Assembly: GCA_040221375.1 (NCBI GenBank)
Contig: JAVKEP010000019.1
Coordinates: forward strand, 65,040 to 129,039
Length of the DNA: 64,000 bases
Source of the DNA: SHAN690 sp040221375
GTDB lineage: Bacteria > Bacteroidota > Bacteroidia > Flavobacteriales_G > Salibacteraceae
Direction of reading: 5' to 3'
Shown piece after piece: positions 17,537 through 25,598 of the stretch. The notes under the pieces are model-generated. The model worked only from the letters and a program-made list of their open reading frames with translations. It was not told the origin of the DNA and did no database searches. Position numbers and translations under genes: made by a program. Numbering within the stretch: the stretch's first letter is position 1; every line of letters starts with the position of its first letter.

Positions 17537-18748
17537 TTAGAATTTCGCTAAGAACTCAGATACCTGTTCTTTTACATGCGCTTTCATTTCTGATGTAAGT
17601 CCGTGGTGACACGCGAGTAGCATGCCACCCCGCATAACGCGATCAGCTTCTGGATAACCTTCCGCTGAGCGCTTGCAATCGACGTCCTTAAAGCCGGGTT
17701 GACGCAAGATGTTTCCGGTAAAGACCGTTCGGGTCTGGATGTTTCTCTTTTCCAAGAAAATTTGCATCTCCGAGCGCTTGAATGGAGCATCATCTCTCAA
17801 GGTCAGGGCCAATGCCAACCAACCGGTTCTGCTGTTTGGAAGCTGTTTCGGTAGGATGAACCATTCTTCGTATTGCTTAAAGAATGCGGCCATTTCAGCA
17901 AAGTTCTTTTCTCTTTCGGCTATGTTGTGATCCAACTTACTCAGCTGTACCAGACCGAAAGCAGCACCCATTTCCGAAGGCTCGATGTTGTAGCCAGGCT
18001 CGGCAAAAATGAACTTACTGTCGTACGGAATGCCATCAACTTCTACGTTGAATCGGTTCTCAATCGCCTCTGATTCAATGAATAGGCTCGAAGAGCGCCC
18101 CCATGAGCGAAGCAGCTTTCCGCGCTCAAAATGGTCCTTGTTGCGTACGGTCAGCATGCCGCCATTTCCAGCGCAATTGATCACGTGCGAACCGTAGAAG
18201 CTGGTGACCGACATGTCTGAATATTTCCCAGCACTCTCGCCATGAATAGTAGCCCCTAGCGTGTCTGCAGAATCCTCAATGACAAATAAATTGTGCTTTT
18301 CGGCGATCGCTTTCAGTTTTTCCCAGTTGGGCAAGTTGCCGATCAAGTTAGGAATCATCAGTGCCTTGGTGTTAGCAGAAATCATTGCCTCAACCTTGTC
18401 CGCGTCGATGTTATAGGTGCCTTCTTCTACGTCCACAAAGGAAGGCACGAGCTTACCTCGCACTAGGGGCGCAACCGTAGTAGAGAAGGTGAGTGCAGGA
18501 GTAATCACCTCGCTTCCTTGAGGTAAATTCATCAACTCGACCGCCAAGTAATTTGCCGAAGACCCACTGTTGAGCATGATGCCGTACGGCTTGTCAAACA
18601 ATTTGGCTACGCGATCTTCCATCTCCCGTACGTTCTTGCCCATCTGGGTGCTTGTACGCAGTACATTGACCACAGCTTCTATCTCTTCTTCTCCATGAAC
18701 CGTCATTCCGTAAGGCACGCGGATCATCTCTTTGGTGTCCTTGCTCAT
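17537..18748 (-). CDS. RfbH-like sugar 3-dehydratase / DegT-DnrJ-EryC1-StrS family protein
   Basis: 403 residues, aligning by eye along its length with CDP-4-keto-6-deoxyglucose 3-dehydrase (RfbH/E1/AscC). Seen: LNSGSSANYLA phosphate region, EDSADTLGA, and SFYGSHVINCAGNGG, where the PLP-binding lysine of the aminotransferases is replaced by His188, as in RfbH and ColD dehydratases. Where RfbH carries the cysteine-rich [2Fe-2S] block after WGR, this protein reads SSSLFIESEAIENRF; there is no cysteine between C192 and C358. So it should be a dehydratase rather than an aminotransferase, but without the E1-type cluster. It is the last gene of the operon, 3 nt after the reductase. Which reaction it runs is open. 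Confidence 0.85.
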   Translation of the reverse strand: MSKDTKEMIRVPYGMTVHGEEEIEAVVNVLRTSTQMGKNVREMEDRVAKLFDKPYGIMLNSGSSANYLAVELMNLPQGSEVITPALTFSTTVAPLVRGKLVPSFVDVEEGTYNIDADKVEAMISANTKALMIPNLIGNLPNWEKLKAIAEKHNLFVIEDSADTLGATIHGESAGKYSDMSVTSFYGSHVINCAGNGGMLTVRNKDHFERGKLLRSWGRSSSLFIESEAIENRFNVEVDGIPYDSKFIFAEPGYNIEPSEMGAAFGLVQLSKLDHNIAEREKNFAEMAAFFKQYEEWFILPKQLPNSRTGWLALALTLRDDAPFKRSEMQIFLEKRNIQTRTVFTGNILRQPGFKDVDCKRSAEGYPEADRVMRGGMLLACHHGLTSEMKAHVKEQVSEFLAKF

Positions 18749-18751
18749 CGC

Positions 18752-19633
18752 TTATTGGGGTGTGTTGTTAAGTTGTTTCAAATAGTCGTCGACATTCGAC
18801 CAGCGAAAGTCGGGAAATTCTTGGTTGAATTTAGCTGCGTTCATGCCTCCAAGAAGTGGGCGGGCTGCAGACTGACCTAAATCCGAAGTTAGAACAGGAA
18901 TCATAGAAACTCCCTCATGTCCAAAATAACTCGCTACACGCTGGGCGAGCTGAATTCGGTTGAGGTAATCGGTTCCTGCAAAATGAAAGATACCACGATG
19001 CGCAGATGACAATAACAAGTGGATCGCACGTGCTACGTCCCAAGCATTCACTGGGGTTGCATACTGGTCGTAGGGCAACGTCAGTTCCATCGGCCCACCT
19101 TTCCGCATACCAGCGCTTAGTCGGGCTATGAAGTTCTTGCCCCTGATTTCATCGCCATAGACGTTCGTAATGCGGCAAATCAAATGATCTGGCAAATGGG
19201 TTCGCACGTGCTCCTCGGCTGCTAATTTGTGCGCACCGTACACGCTCAGCGGGTTGGTAGGATCTTCTTCTGTATAAAATCCCTTGCTTCCGTCAAACAC
19301 GTAGTCTGTACTTAAATACACAAAGCGAGCCCCAAAGGCATTGGCGAGTTCAACTGCTTTGATGGTAGACTTCACCGTCTTTTCGTAACTCTCTTCAGGA
19401 TGCTCCTCACAATAATCTACCCAAGTCAAAGCTCCACAATGCACGATCGCCTCTGGCCTAAACGCTTCTACCATCTTCAGGTCGTTTTCGCTCGGTGCAA
19501 GCGTATTGAAGTAGGAAGTCTCCTCGGTTTCAAACGTATAATGCGTGCCGAGGCAAGCGTGGCCTTGCGCAGTAAAATGCTTCAGGCAATTCCCTCCTAC
19601 TAACCCCGATGCTCCTAAAATCAATATTCTCAT
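18752..19633 (-). CDS. NAD-dependent sugar nucleotide reductase/epimerase (RmlD-like extended SDR)
   Basis: 293 residues from the ATG at 19633; a longer frame to 19846 reads back through the preceding gene. The N-terminal cofactor motif is ILGASGLVGGNC (residues about 5-16) and the catalytic motifs are STDYVFDG and YGAHK (YxxxK, about 147-151). This is the RmlD/RfbD-type 4-keto reductase layout. In the context of rfbF and rfbG it would reduce a CDP-4-keto-deoxysugar to the final CDP-deoxyhexose. Its start overlaps the stop of the DUF4105 gene by 4 nt (ATGA) and its stop lies 3 nt before the dehydratase gene. Confidence 0.85.
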   Translation of the reverse strand: MRILILGASGLVGGNCLKHFTAQGHACLGTHYTFETEETSYFNTLAPSENDLKMVEAFRPEAIVHCGALTWVDYCEEHPEESYEKTVKSTIKAVELANAFGARFVYLSTDYVFDGSKGFYTEEDPTNPLSVYGAHKLAAEEHVRTHLPDHLICRITNVYGDEIRGKNFIARLSAGMRKGGPMELTLPYDQYATPVNAWDVARAIHLLLSSAHRGIFHFAGTDYLNRIQLAQRVASYFGHEGVSMIPVLTSDLGQSAARPLLGGMNAAKFNQEFPDFRWSNVDDYLKQLNNTPQ

Positions 19634-20808
19634 GCTTCGGTGTGCGTTGGTAATGGTAGGCGCCAGTTGACGAAAGCGCGAAAAATTCCGGCGATGATCA
19701 AGGGCAATACGGCGAGGTGGAGCATTTGAGGCAATACCGGAAACGTGATCAACGTAAGGATCAAAATTCCCCCGTAGAACAGCCAATAGTAACGGCGAAA
19801 CCGCGTAATAGCCAGGAAGGGGAGCGCAAGCCAGTGCGTTGGCCACGCCCAGAGGATGTTGAGGTTGTTGACAGTTCCCATGTGATCAGAAATGAACCAG
19901 AGGAAAAAAACCAGTATTCCAACGGCGCCGGTAATTAATAGGTAAAACACGTCCAGCCCAATCCAAAGAGAGCCCCTTCGGTACCCCAGTGCAGATAAGG
20001 AAAGAAGCACGCCACACAGGATCCACATCAAAGGAATGGGATCCGTGATGGACCATTTCAATTTCCATTCTGGGCTTTCCAATAACGTGCGCGTTTGTTT
20101 TACCAACGGACGCCCTTCCAATGTGGCTCCAGTGTACGCCCGCATCAATTCGTTTGGAAGAAACACGTAGTCAGCATTGCCTACAACCTTGTCGCAAGGT
20201 AGCCCAAGGCCGATATCGATCCCTAAATCACCCCATGGGTGGAAGACAAGGTACTCATCGATCATGTTGCGAAAAGTCGGTTTTCCCGAGCGCTGCATAT
20301 CTGGAAATTGAATGTTTCCATCGGCGAGTACGGAATCCAATACGTCGCGCAATCGAGAGGAGCAATTGTCGTAGAAGAAGTCGTACAAATAATACTTATT
20401 CTCTGGTTCCGCATTCCAAACCAAGAAGTCAAACACGGCCTGTTTTTGCTCCAACGACAGATCCAAGATCTGTTCGATGACCCCGCGATTTTCGTATTGG
20501 TAGGCGCGCATAAAACCACTCATCGAATTGGGCGACAACATGTAGTTCAATTGGCCCATGGTGAAGTTGTAATAGAAGTCTTCGTCAAATGAAAACGTAC
20601 CGTAATTGAACACAACGTCCAAGTCGTTTTCGTGGTCCACCACCCGCATTGCACTGTGCCCGAAGAGCGCATAAAGCTCCTCGCCTGGACTGCAGGTGAG
20701 CAACGAAACTTCGGCGCTTTCGCTTAAGATAATCTGAGCATTCGAGTTGAAAAACACTCCGATTAAAAGTATCGTAATCAGTATCTTATGCCTAAGTACA
20801 TTAAGCAT
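19630..20808 (-). CDS. DUF4105 / Lnb-type membrane protein
   Basis: 392 residues from the ATG at 20808; an upstream in-frame TTG at 20826 is less likely. A signal peptide (about 1-25) is followed by a periplasmic domain with LFGHSAMRV (about 54) and YDFFYDNCSSRLRD (about 145), the His and Cys motifs of the DUF4105 / Lnb N-terminal periplasmic domain, which has a papain/NlpC-like thiol-hydrolase look. Residues about 260-385 make about five membrane helices. Substrate unknown. It is embedded in a sugar-nucleotide operon with overlaps on both sides (8 and 4 nt), so a role in cell-surface glycan handling is an inference. Confidence 0.82.
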   Translation of the reverse strand: MLNVLRHKILITILLIGVFFNSNAQIILSESAEVSLLTCSPGEELYALFGHSAMRVVDHENDLDVVFNYGTFSFDEDFYYNFTMGQLNYMLSPNSMSGFMRAYQYENRGVIEQILDLSLEQKQAVFDFLVWNAEPENKYYLYDFFYDNCSSRLRDVLDSVLADGNIQFPDMQRSGKPTFRNMIDEYLVFHPWGDLGIDIGLGLPCDKVVGNADYVFLPNELMRAYTGATLEGRPLVKQTRTLLESPEWKLKWSITDPIPLMWILCGVLLSLSALGYRRGSLWIGLDVFYLLITGAVGILVFFLWFISDHMGTVNNLNILWAWPTHWLALPFLAITRFRRYYWLFYGGILILTLITFPVLPQMLHLAVLPLIIAGIFRAFVNWRLPLPTHTEA

Positions 20809-21349
20809 AGATAAAAGGCGATTCAAAATTCTTCAAGCCTTGAAAAGATTGGTCGCGATCGGATCGAATGGCTTGTTCAACGGGCCAGTCGAAATCAAAG
20901 GAATCAATTCGTATTCCGTCGTCGGCGTTGGGGGCATGCACCGTTGATGTCAAGTACACCATGCACGTATTGTCTTCCATTACGGCGAAGCCGTGGGCCA
21001 CACCTTTGGGTAGGTAGACAGCCTTGTGGTTGGTACCGCTTAGCTCTACGGTCGCAACCTTGCCATAGGTCGGACTTCCGATTCGGATGTCGAGGATCAC
21101 GTCGAGTAACCGACCTGAAGTGCAGTAGACGATTTTGGCGTGGTCAAATGGAGGGTGTTGGAAATGCATTCCTCGGATTACCCCTTTTTGGTTAGTAGAG
21201 TAGAAGCTCTCTTGGAATTCGCTTTCGAGTCCTTGTTTTTCAAGCGTGTTTTTATGGTAAGTCTTAACGAACATCCCACGTTCGTCGCCTGCATGAAACA
21301 GGTCGATCTCAAACACTCCAGGTATGTTCGTTTCTTTAAACTGTTCCAT
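20801..21349 (-). CDS. RmlC-like sugar 3,5-epimerase family protein
   Basis: 182 residues from the ATG at 21349. The cupin-type epimerase motifs are present: GDERGMFVKTY, the catalytic His62 in RGMHFQ, and LPKGVAHGF. At the position of the second tyrosine in the RmlC motif (K-x-T-x-Y-Y-x-P) it has His138 (STVHAP), so the usual general acid appears replaced. It could therefore be a mono-epimerase or have an altered outcome. It overlaps the rfbG stop by 14 nt and the DUF4105 start by 8 nt. In an ascarylose-like route it would act as the C5 epimerase before the reductase; this is inference. Confidence 0.85.
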   Translation of the reverse strand: MEQFKETNIPGVFEIDLFHAGDERGMFVKTYHKNTLEKQGLESEFQESFYSTNQKGVIRGMHFQHPPFDHAKIVYCTSGRLLDVILDIRIGSPTYGKVATVELSGTNHKAVYLPKGVAHGFAVMEDNTCMVYLTSTVHAPNADDGIRIDSFDFDWPVEQAIRSDRDQSFQGLKNFESPFIYA

Positions 21350-22415
21350 GTCCTCCCAACGCAAAGAATTGTTCGATCTGGCCTTGGGTGAATTCCAAGG
21401 CATTGTTTCGTCCGTTTTTGTACCAATGGATGGTCCATTCCACTGCCTCATCCGAGCTGAATCGAGGTTCCCAGTTGAGTTTGGCCTTGGCCTTCTCAAT
21501 GGCGAGTTTCAAGGTGCCAGCTTCGTGCGGTTTCTCAGAGAGTTCAGGACTTTCGTAGGACCCTGAACCCCAATGGTCTATGGCGAGTTGACACATGTCC
21601 TGCACCGTGCGTTCGTCCTCTGGTCGGGGGCCGAAGTTGAATCCCTCCGCATAAGCCCTGGGATCATCGGCCATTTTGGACGCGAGCAACAAGTATCCGC
21701 TGAGCGGGTCCAGTACATGTTGCCACGGCCGCACGGCCTTGGGATTTCTCAGTACAATGGATTCACCAGCAATCAATGCGCGCGCAATGTCAGGAACCAA
21801 TCGATTTTCGCTCCAATCGCCTCCGCCGATGACATTTCCACTGCGCGCCGAGGCGATGCTTTGTAAATGCATGTCGTAATTGTTTGGATGAAGAAATGAG
21901 TTACGGTACGAGCCTATTGCCAGCTCGGCACACGCCTTTGAATTGCTGTAGGGATCGAAACCTCCGAGCCGAGCCGACTCCGGATAGGGTTCGCTCGTCT
22001 CAAAATTCTCATAGACCTTATCCGTGGTAATCATCACCGTCGTGCAGGCTTTCTTCAACGCGCGCAAGGCATCCATTACGTAGATGCTCCCCATTACATT
22101 CGTTTCGTAGGTCTCAACGGGAATGGCGTAGGAATCAATGACCAAGGCTTGGGCCGCCAAGTGAAAAACAAAATCCGGCTGGAAATCGAGAATTTCCTTT
22201 CTGACCCGTTCGCGGTTGCGCACATCTGCAATGACAGAGTCACACAATGCATCGCCGTTAATCTGGTGGTAGAGGTCGTGCTTATTTTTGGGAGCAAGGG
22301 CAAACCCCTTGACGTCGGCACCCAGTTTGTGTAGCATGAGAAGCAGCCAAGCACCTTTGAATCCGGTGTGACCGGTCAGAAATACTCTTTTACCCTTAAA
22401 AGACGCGTTCCACAT
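21336..22415 (-). CDS. rfbG: CDP-glucose 4,6-dehydratase
   Basis: 359 residues. Extended SDR fold with VFLTGHTGFKGAWL (residues about 11-24), the family-specific TG-x-TGFKG form of the NAD motif, FHLAAQALV, and TTDKVYEN followed by YSNSKACAE (YxxxK). It makes CDP-4-keto-6-deoxy-D-glucose from CDP-glucose, the common precursor of 3,6-dideoxyhexoses. It lies 6 nt downstream of rfbF and overlaps the next gene by 14 nt. The specific CDP-glucose assignment rests on the pairing with rfbF as well as on the sequence. Confidence 0.93.
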   Translation of the reverse strand: MWNASFKGKRVFLTGHTGFKGAWLLLMLHKLGADVKGFALAPKNKHDLYHQINGDALCDSVIADVRNRERVRKEILDFQPDFVFHLAAQALVIDSYAIPVETYETNVMGSIYVMDALRALKKACTTVMITTDKVYENFETSEPYPESARLGGFDPYSNSKACAELAIGSYRNSFLHPNNYDMHLQSIASARSGNVIGGGDWSENRLVPDIARALIAGESIVLRNPKAVRPWQHVLDPLSGYLLLASKMADDPRAYAEGFNFGPRPEDERTVQDMCQLAIDHWGSGSYESPELSEKPHEAGTLKLAIEKAKAKLNWEPRFSSDEAVEWTIHWYKNGRNNALEFTQGQIEQFFALGGHGTV

Positions 22416-22421
22416 AATCCC

Positions 22422-23195
22422 TTACCAGTTTTTCCATTTCGGACGATCGTCCCACATGGCATTGAGGTCGATATTGTCCCTAAGGGTATCCATGCATTTC
22501 CAAAACCCACTGTGCCGATACGCAGCCAATTGTCCTTCTTTAGTCAATTGCTCAAGGGGGTAGCGTTCCCACATCACGTCATCGGCATTGTCAGGCAGGT
22601 AATTGAATGCCTCTGGCTCGCAAATAAAGAATCCTGCATTGATCCATGCGCCGTCTTCCTTTGGTTTCTCGGCGAATTCTGTGACCGTATCGCTGCTGTC
22701 CAGTCCTATCATACCAAAACGGCTGCCCGGCTGTACGATGGTCATGGTGCAAGCCGCACCTTTTTCTTCGTGGAATTGAAGTTGTTTTTTCATGTCGATG
22801 TCGCACACGCCATCACCGTAGGTTAAAAGGAAGCGTTCGTTGCCTACGTATCGCTGCACACGCTTCAGACGTCCAGCCGTCATGGTCTCCAATCCAGTGT
22901 CGACCAAGGTGACTTTGAAATTTTCAGCATTGCTGTTGTGGATGGTGAGATCGTTGTTGCTCAAATCCACCGTCATGTCAGAATTGTGCAGGAAGTAATG
23001 GTAGAAATACTCCTTTATCACGTAGCCTTTATATCCACAGCAAACGATGAATTCGTTGTGCCCGTATTCGGCATACATTTTCATGATGTGCCATAATATC
23101 GGTTTGCCACCGATTTCGATCATGGGCTTTGGTTTCAAATGGGATTCTTCGCTGATACGGGTTCCCTTTCCACCCGCAAAAATGACAACCTTCAT
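22422..23195 (-). CDS. rfbF: Glucose-1-phosphate cytidylyltransferase
   Basis: 257 residues. The nucleotidyltransferase signature VVIFAGGKGTRISEESHLKPKPM (longer than shown here in part) opens the protein, followed by EIGGKPILWHIMKMY and FLLTYGDGVCDID with the metal-binding Asp. It makes CDP-glucose from CTP and glucose 1-phosphate, the entry step of the operon. It is the first gene of a tight six-gene minus-strand operon (rfbF, rfbG, epimerase, DUF4105, reductase, dehydratase) ending at 17537. A -7 promoter element lies 23 nt upstream. Full length. Confidence 0.95.
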   Translation of the reverse strand: MKVVIFAGGKGTRISEESHLKPKPMIEIGGKPILWHIMKMYAEYGHNEFIVCCGYKGYVIKEYFYHYFLHNSDMTVDLSNNDLTIHNSNAENFKVTLVDTGLETMTAGRLKRVQRYVGNERFLLTYGDGVCDIDMKKQLQFHEEKGAACTMTIVQPGSRFGMIGLDSSDTVTEFAEKPKEDGAWINAGFFICEPEAFNYLPDNADDVMWERYPLEQLTKEGQLAAYRHSGFWKCMDTLRDNIDLNAMWDDRPKWKNW

Positions 23196-23217
23196 GTGTG
23201 GTCTTTAGGATTTGCAA

Positions 23218-23225
23218 CAAATATA
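23218..23225 (-). promoter_or_regulatory. Candidate -7 element for the rfbF operon
   Basis: On the minus strand TATATTTG, an exact TAnnTTTG, lies 22 nt before the rfbF start codon in the 85-nt gap behind the glycosyltransferase gene. No TTG stands 17-23 nt upstream, so only the -7 box supports it. Confidence 0.45.
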
Positions 23226-23280
23226 AGGGCCCCAAGGAAGAGGAGGGGTTAAGATTTCGTAATGCCAAGAATGAAACGAA

Positions 23281-24330
23281 TTACCATCTCAACTCACTGA
23301 ACTTCTTCTTGCCTTGAATGAAATATGCTTTGATCAGAGAGTCGGGATAAACACCCGAAGTAGAGGCGTTCAAACTGCCTTTTGTCAGCGCGTTGCGCTT
23401 TCTTAACCAACGCCTAAGCTTGAATAAAAAGCTCCAATGTGCCGTCACGATTGAAAAGGAAGCACGTACCTGACCTCGGAAAATCATGTTCGCAAAGGCA
23501 AGTGCATCGAGTAGCAGACGCGCCATCAATTTTGGGATCAACTCACGCGTTGGAAGGTTTTTCACCAGCATGATGAGGTTGTTTCGGTGGTTGCGGAATG
23601 TTTTCTCCGGACTGCCATACGCAATGACTGCCCCTCCGATGTGATAGACAATGGAAGACGGACATACCATAACCTTGTGCCCCATGTTTTTGATGCGCCA
23701 GCACAGGTCGATTTCTTCCATATGCGCATAAAAATCGTCGTCCAACCCACCACTGACGCGGTATACTTCGGAACGTATAAAGAAGCATGCACCCGACGCC
23801 CAAAATATTTCTCTGACGTCATCGTATTGCCCTTCATCCTCTTCTGTGTCGTAAAAGATCCTGCCACGACAGAAAGGGAAACCCAGGCTATCGATGAAAC
23901 CACCTGAGGCACCGGCATATTCAAATCGATCTTTATCGTGCCAAGACCGAACCTTTGGCTGTACCACGGCAATGTCTGAATCGGAGTCGAAAAGGGTCGT
24001 TACGGGTTCTAACCAGCCTTCGGATATCTGTACGTCTGAGCTTAGGAGGCAAAAAATTTCCGCATCGATGCGCGCTAATCCCAATTTGTATCCGTTGGTA
24101 AACCCTTTGTTGACAGCAATGGTGATGACGTTGACCTCCTTTCCTACGGTTTCGAGGTAGCCTGACGTACCGTCGGTAGAGGCGTTGTCAATGACAAAAA
24201 TGCCATAGTCGCCTGAATCAGGTGTGTATGCGATGATCTCTGGTAGAAATTGCTCCAGAAGGTCTCGGTTATTGTAGCAGAGCAGTGCGATGGCTACCTT
24301 AACATGCGGAAATGAAGCGGCTGTACTCAC
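23281..24330 (-). CDS. Family 2 glycosyltransferase (rhamnosyltransferase-like)
   Basis: 349 residues. The GT-A fold is shown by VAIALLCYNNRDLLEQFLP, FVIDNASTDGTSGYL, NKGFTNGYKLGL and the SSDVQISEGWLEP metal region (D-x-D-like), with the late EIDLCWRIKNMGHKV (ED/W) motif around residue 215. A hydrophobic/basic C-terminal segment may touch the membrane. It probably moves a deoxysugar onto a surface glycan or lipid carrier. It lies 85 nt upstream of rfbF on the same strand, so it may use the CDP-sugar made by that operon. Confidence 0.88.
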   Translation of the reverse strand: MSTAASFPHVKVAIALLCYNNRDLLEQFLPEIIAYTPDSGDYGIFVIDNASTDGTSGYLETVGKEVNVITIAVNKGFTNGYKLGLARIDAEIFCLLSSDVQISEGWLEPVTTLFDSDSDIAVVQPKVRSWHDKDRFEYAGASGGFIDSLGFPFCRGRIFYDTEEDEGQYDDVREIFWASGACFFIRSEVYRVSGGLDDDFYAHMEEIDLCWRIKNMGHKVMVCPSSIVYHIGGAVIAYGSPEKTFRNHRNNLIMLVKNLPTRELIPKLMARLLLDALAFANMIFRGQVRASFSIVTAHWSFLFKLRRWLRKRNALTKGSLNASTSGVYPDSLIKAYFIQGKKKFSELRW

Positions 24331-24564
24331 GGAATCTCGGGTTCGGCTGCAATGTTAGCCATTCGGCTCGATTTGATGAGCAGATTACAAGTAAGCCCAG
24401 CGATTGTCATATGTATATCCGATGCTAGGGTGGTGTAGTCGCTTTGGTTCATTTGTCCTTAACTTCGACGCACCGCTTGTGTTTGGCGGCCATTACAAAT
24501 TGCCATTTCACTGCAAGACCACATACAAATCGAGTTTCCCATCAAGCGGGTTTACCTGTGGGGA

Positions 24565-25062
24565 ATGATGGGTGTAGGCAAGACCACCTTAGCGAAGAAA
24601 CTTGCGAACCTCGCCCATTGGAAACACATCGACCTCGATTTGGAAATCGAAAAACTGGCTGGAATGCCTGTATTTGACATCTTCGAAGCCGAGGGGCAAC
24701 AAGGATTTCGCTCCATCGAACAACGCGCGCTCAACGAATGCAGCGCAGTGGATGATGCCGTCATTTCGGTAGGAGGGGGAACACCTGCTTTTTATGACAA
24801 TGCCTCGCAAATGTTGCGATCAGGCTTGTGCGTTTGGTTAGATGCTCCGGTCGGAATGCTAGCCCAGCGATTGAAGCATGCGAAGGTGGAACGGCCCTTG
24901 CTGAGTGGACTTACGGAGGATGAACTGCTCATGCGATTGAATGAGCTCATGGACGAACGAAGGCCATATTACTCGCAAGCGCATATGATCTTATCCATGA
25001 ACAACCTGTCTGTTCAACAAGCCGCTGAAACCTTGTCAGGAATCATTCTAAGAAGATCGTAG
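24565..25062 (+). CDS. aroK: Shikimate kinase (start codon uncertain, probably upstream)
   Basis: Phosphorylates shikimate to shikimate 3-phosphate in aromatic amino acid synthesis. Seen: MMGVGKTTLAKKLA of the Walker A loop, IDLDLEIEK (shikimate-binding Asp), GQQGFRSIEQ with the conserved Arg, VISVGGGTPAF, and the RPLL lid. The first ATG at 24565 cuts the P-loop after its first glycine. The frame stays open upstream to a stop at 24460 and encodes the missing beta-1 strand (KRVYLWG, 24544-24564), but it contains no ATG, GTG or TTG. A rare start such as ATT (24499 or 24505) or CTG (24511), or a base error, is implied. The 3' end overlaps the convergent next gene by 20 nt. Confidence 0.88.
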   Translation: MMGVGKTTLAKKLANLAHWKHIDLDLEIEKLAGMPVFDIFEAEGQQGFRSIEQRALNECSAVDDAVISVGGGTPAFYDNASQMLRSGLCVWLDAPVGMLAQRLKHAKVERPLLSGLTEDELLMRLNELMDERRPYYSQAHMILSMNNLSVQQAAETLSGIILRRS

Positions 25063-25519
25063 GCTTCGGGTCGATTACGAGACGAATATGCTCTTGCAAC
25101 GTGGTTGCGAGACTCAGGCCGGTAAAATCACTTTGTACTGGAAAACGACGGTGCTTGCGATCGACAAGGCATGCGGTCATTAAAAAAGCAGGCTCATAGT
25201 TCGAAATTGCTGATGCAGCCTGCATCATGGTATGGCCAGATTTAACCACATCGTCGACCAAGACCACGGAGCGTCCACTGATCGAAGACTTCAGCGAAGC
25301 AAAATCACCGAGGTCGTCCACATTGATCGATGCTTTCTTGACCTTCAATTTGGATATTTTCCCGATGTTTTTAATCAATTGCTGGGCTACCCAAACCCCT
25401 CGAGGCTGAATGCCAATGATGGTTATTTCTTCCTCCTGGTAACAGTTTTCGAGAATTTGAAATGCGATGCGCTTCAGAGTGCGTTCGATGCGCACATCGT
25501 CCATGATGATCGTCTGCAT
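25043..25519 (-). CDS. Phosphoribosyltransferase family protein (PyrR-like)
   Basis: 158 residues. The PRPP-binding motif VVLVDDVVKSGHTMMQA (residues about 84-100) identifies a type I phosphoribosyltransferase, and the IIGIQPRGVWVAQQL segment matches the PyrR/uracil phosphoribosyltransferase group. It may salvage a base or regulate a nucleotide operon; no pyrimidine genes adjoin it. Its start region has the best-spaced promoter of this neighbourhood (25539-25573). Convergent overlap with aroK by 20 nt. Confidence 0.82.
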   Translation of the reverse strand: MQTIIMDDVRIERTLKRIAFQILENCYQEEEITIIGIQPRGVWVAQQLIKNIGKISKLKVKKASINVDDLGDFASLKSSISGRSVVLVDDVVKSGHTMMQAASAISNYEPAFLMTACLVDRKHRRFPVQSDFTGLSLATTLQEHIRLVIDPKPTIFLE

Positions 25520-25538
25520 GTTGATCTTAGTTCTATGC

Positions 25539-25573
25539 CAAAGGTAGAAATCGTCCTTTTCGCGGACGCCAAA
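25539..25573 (-). promoter_or_regulatory. Promoter of the phosphoribosyltransferase gene
   Basis: On the minus strand TTTG (25570-25573) and TACCTTTG (25539-25546) are separated by 23 nt; both match the Bacteroidota consensus. The -7 box lies 19 nt before the start codon. Confidence 0.6.
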
Positions 25574-25598
25574 GCACGGCTTTATTACTTTTAGAGCT

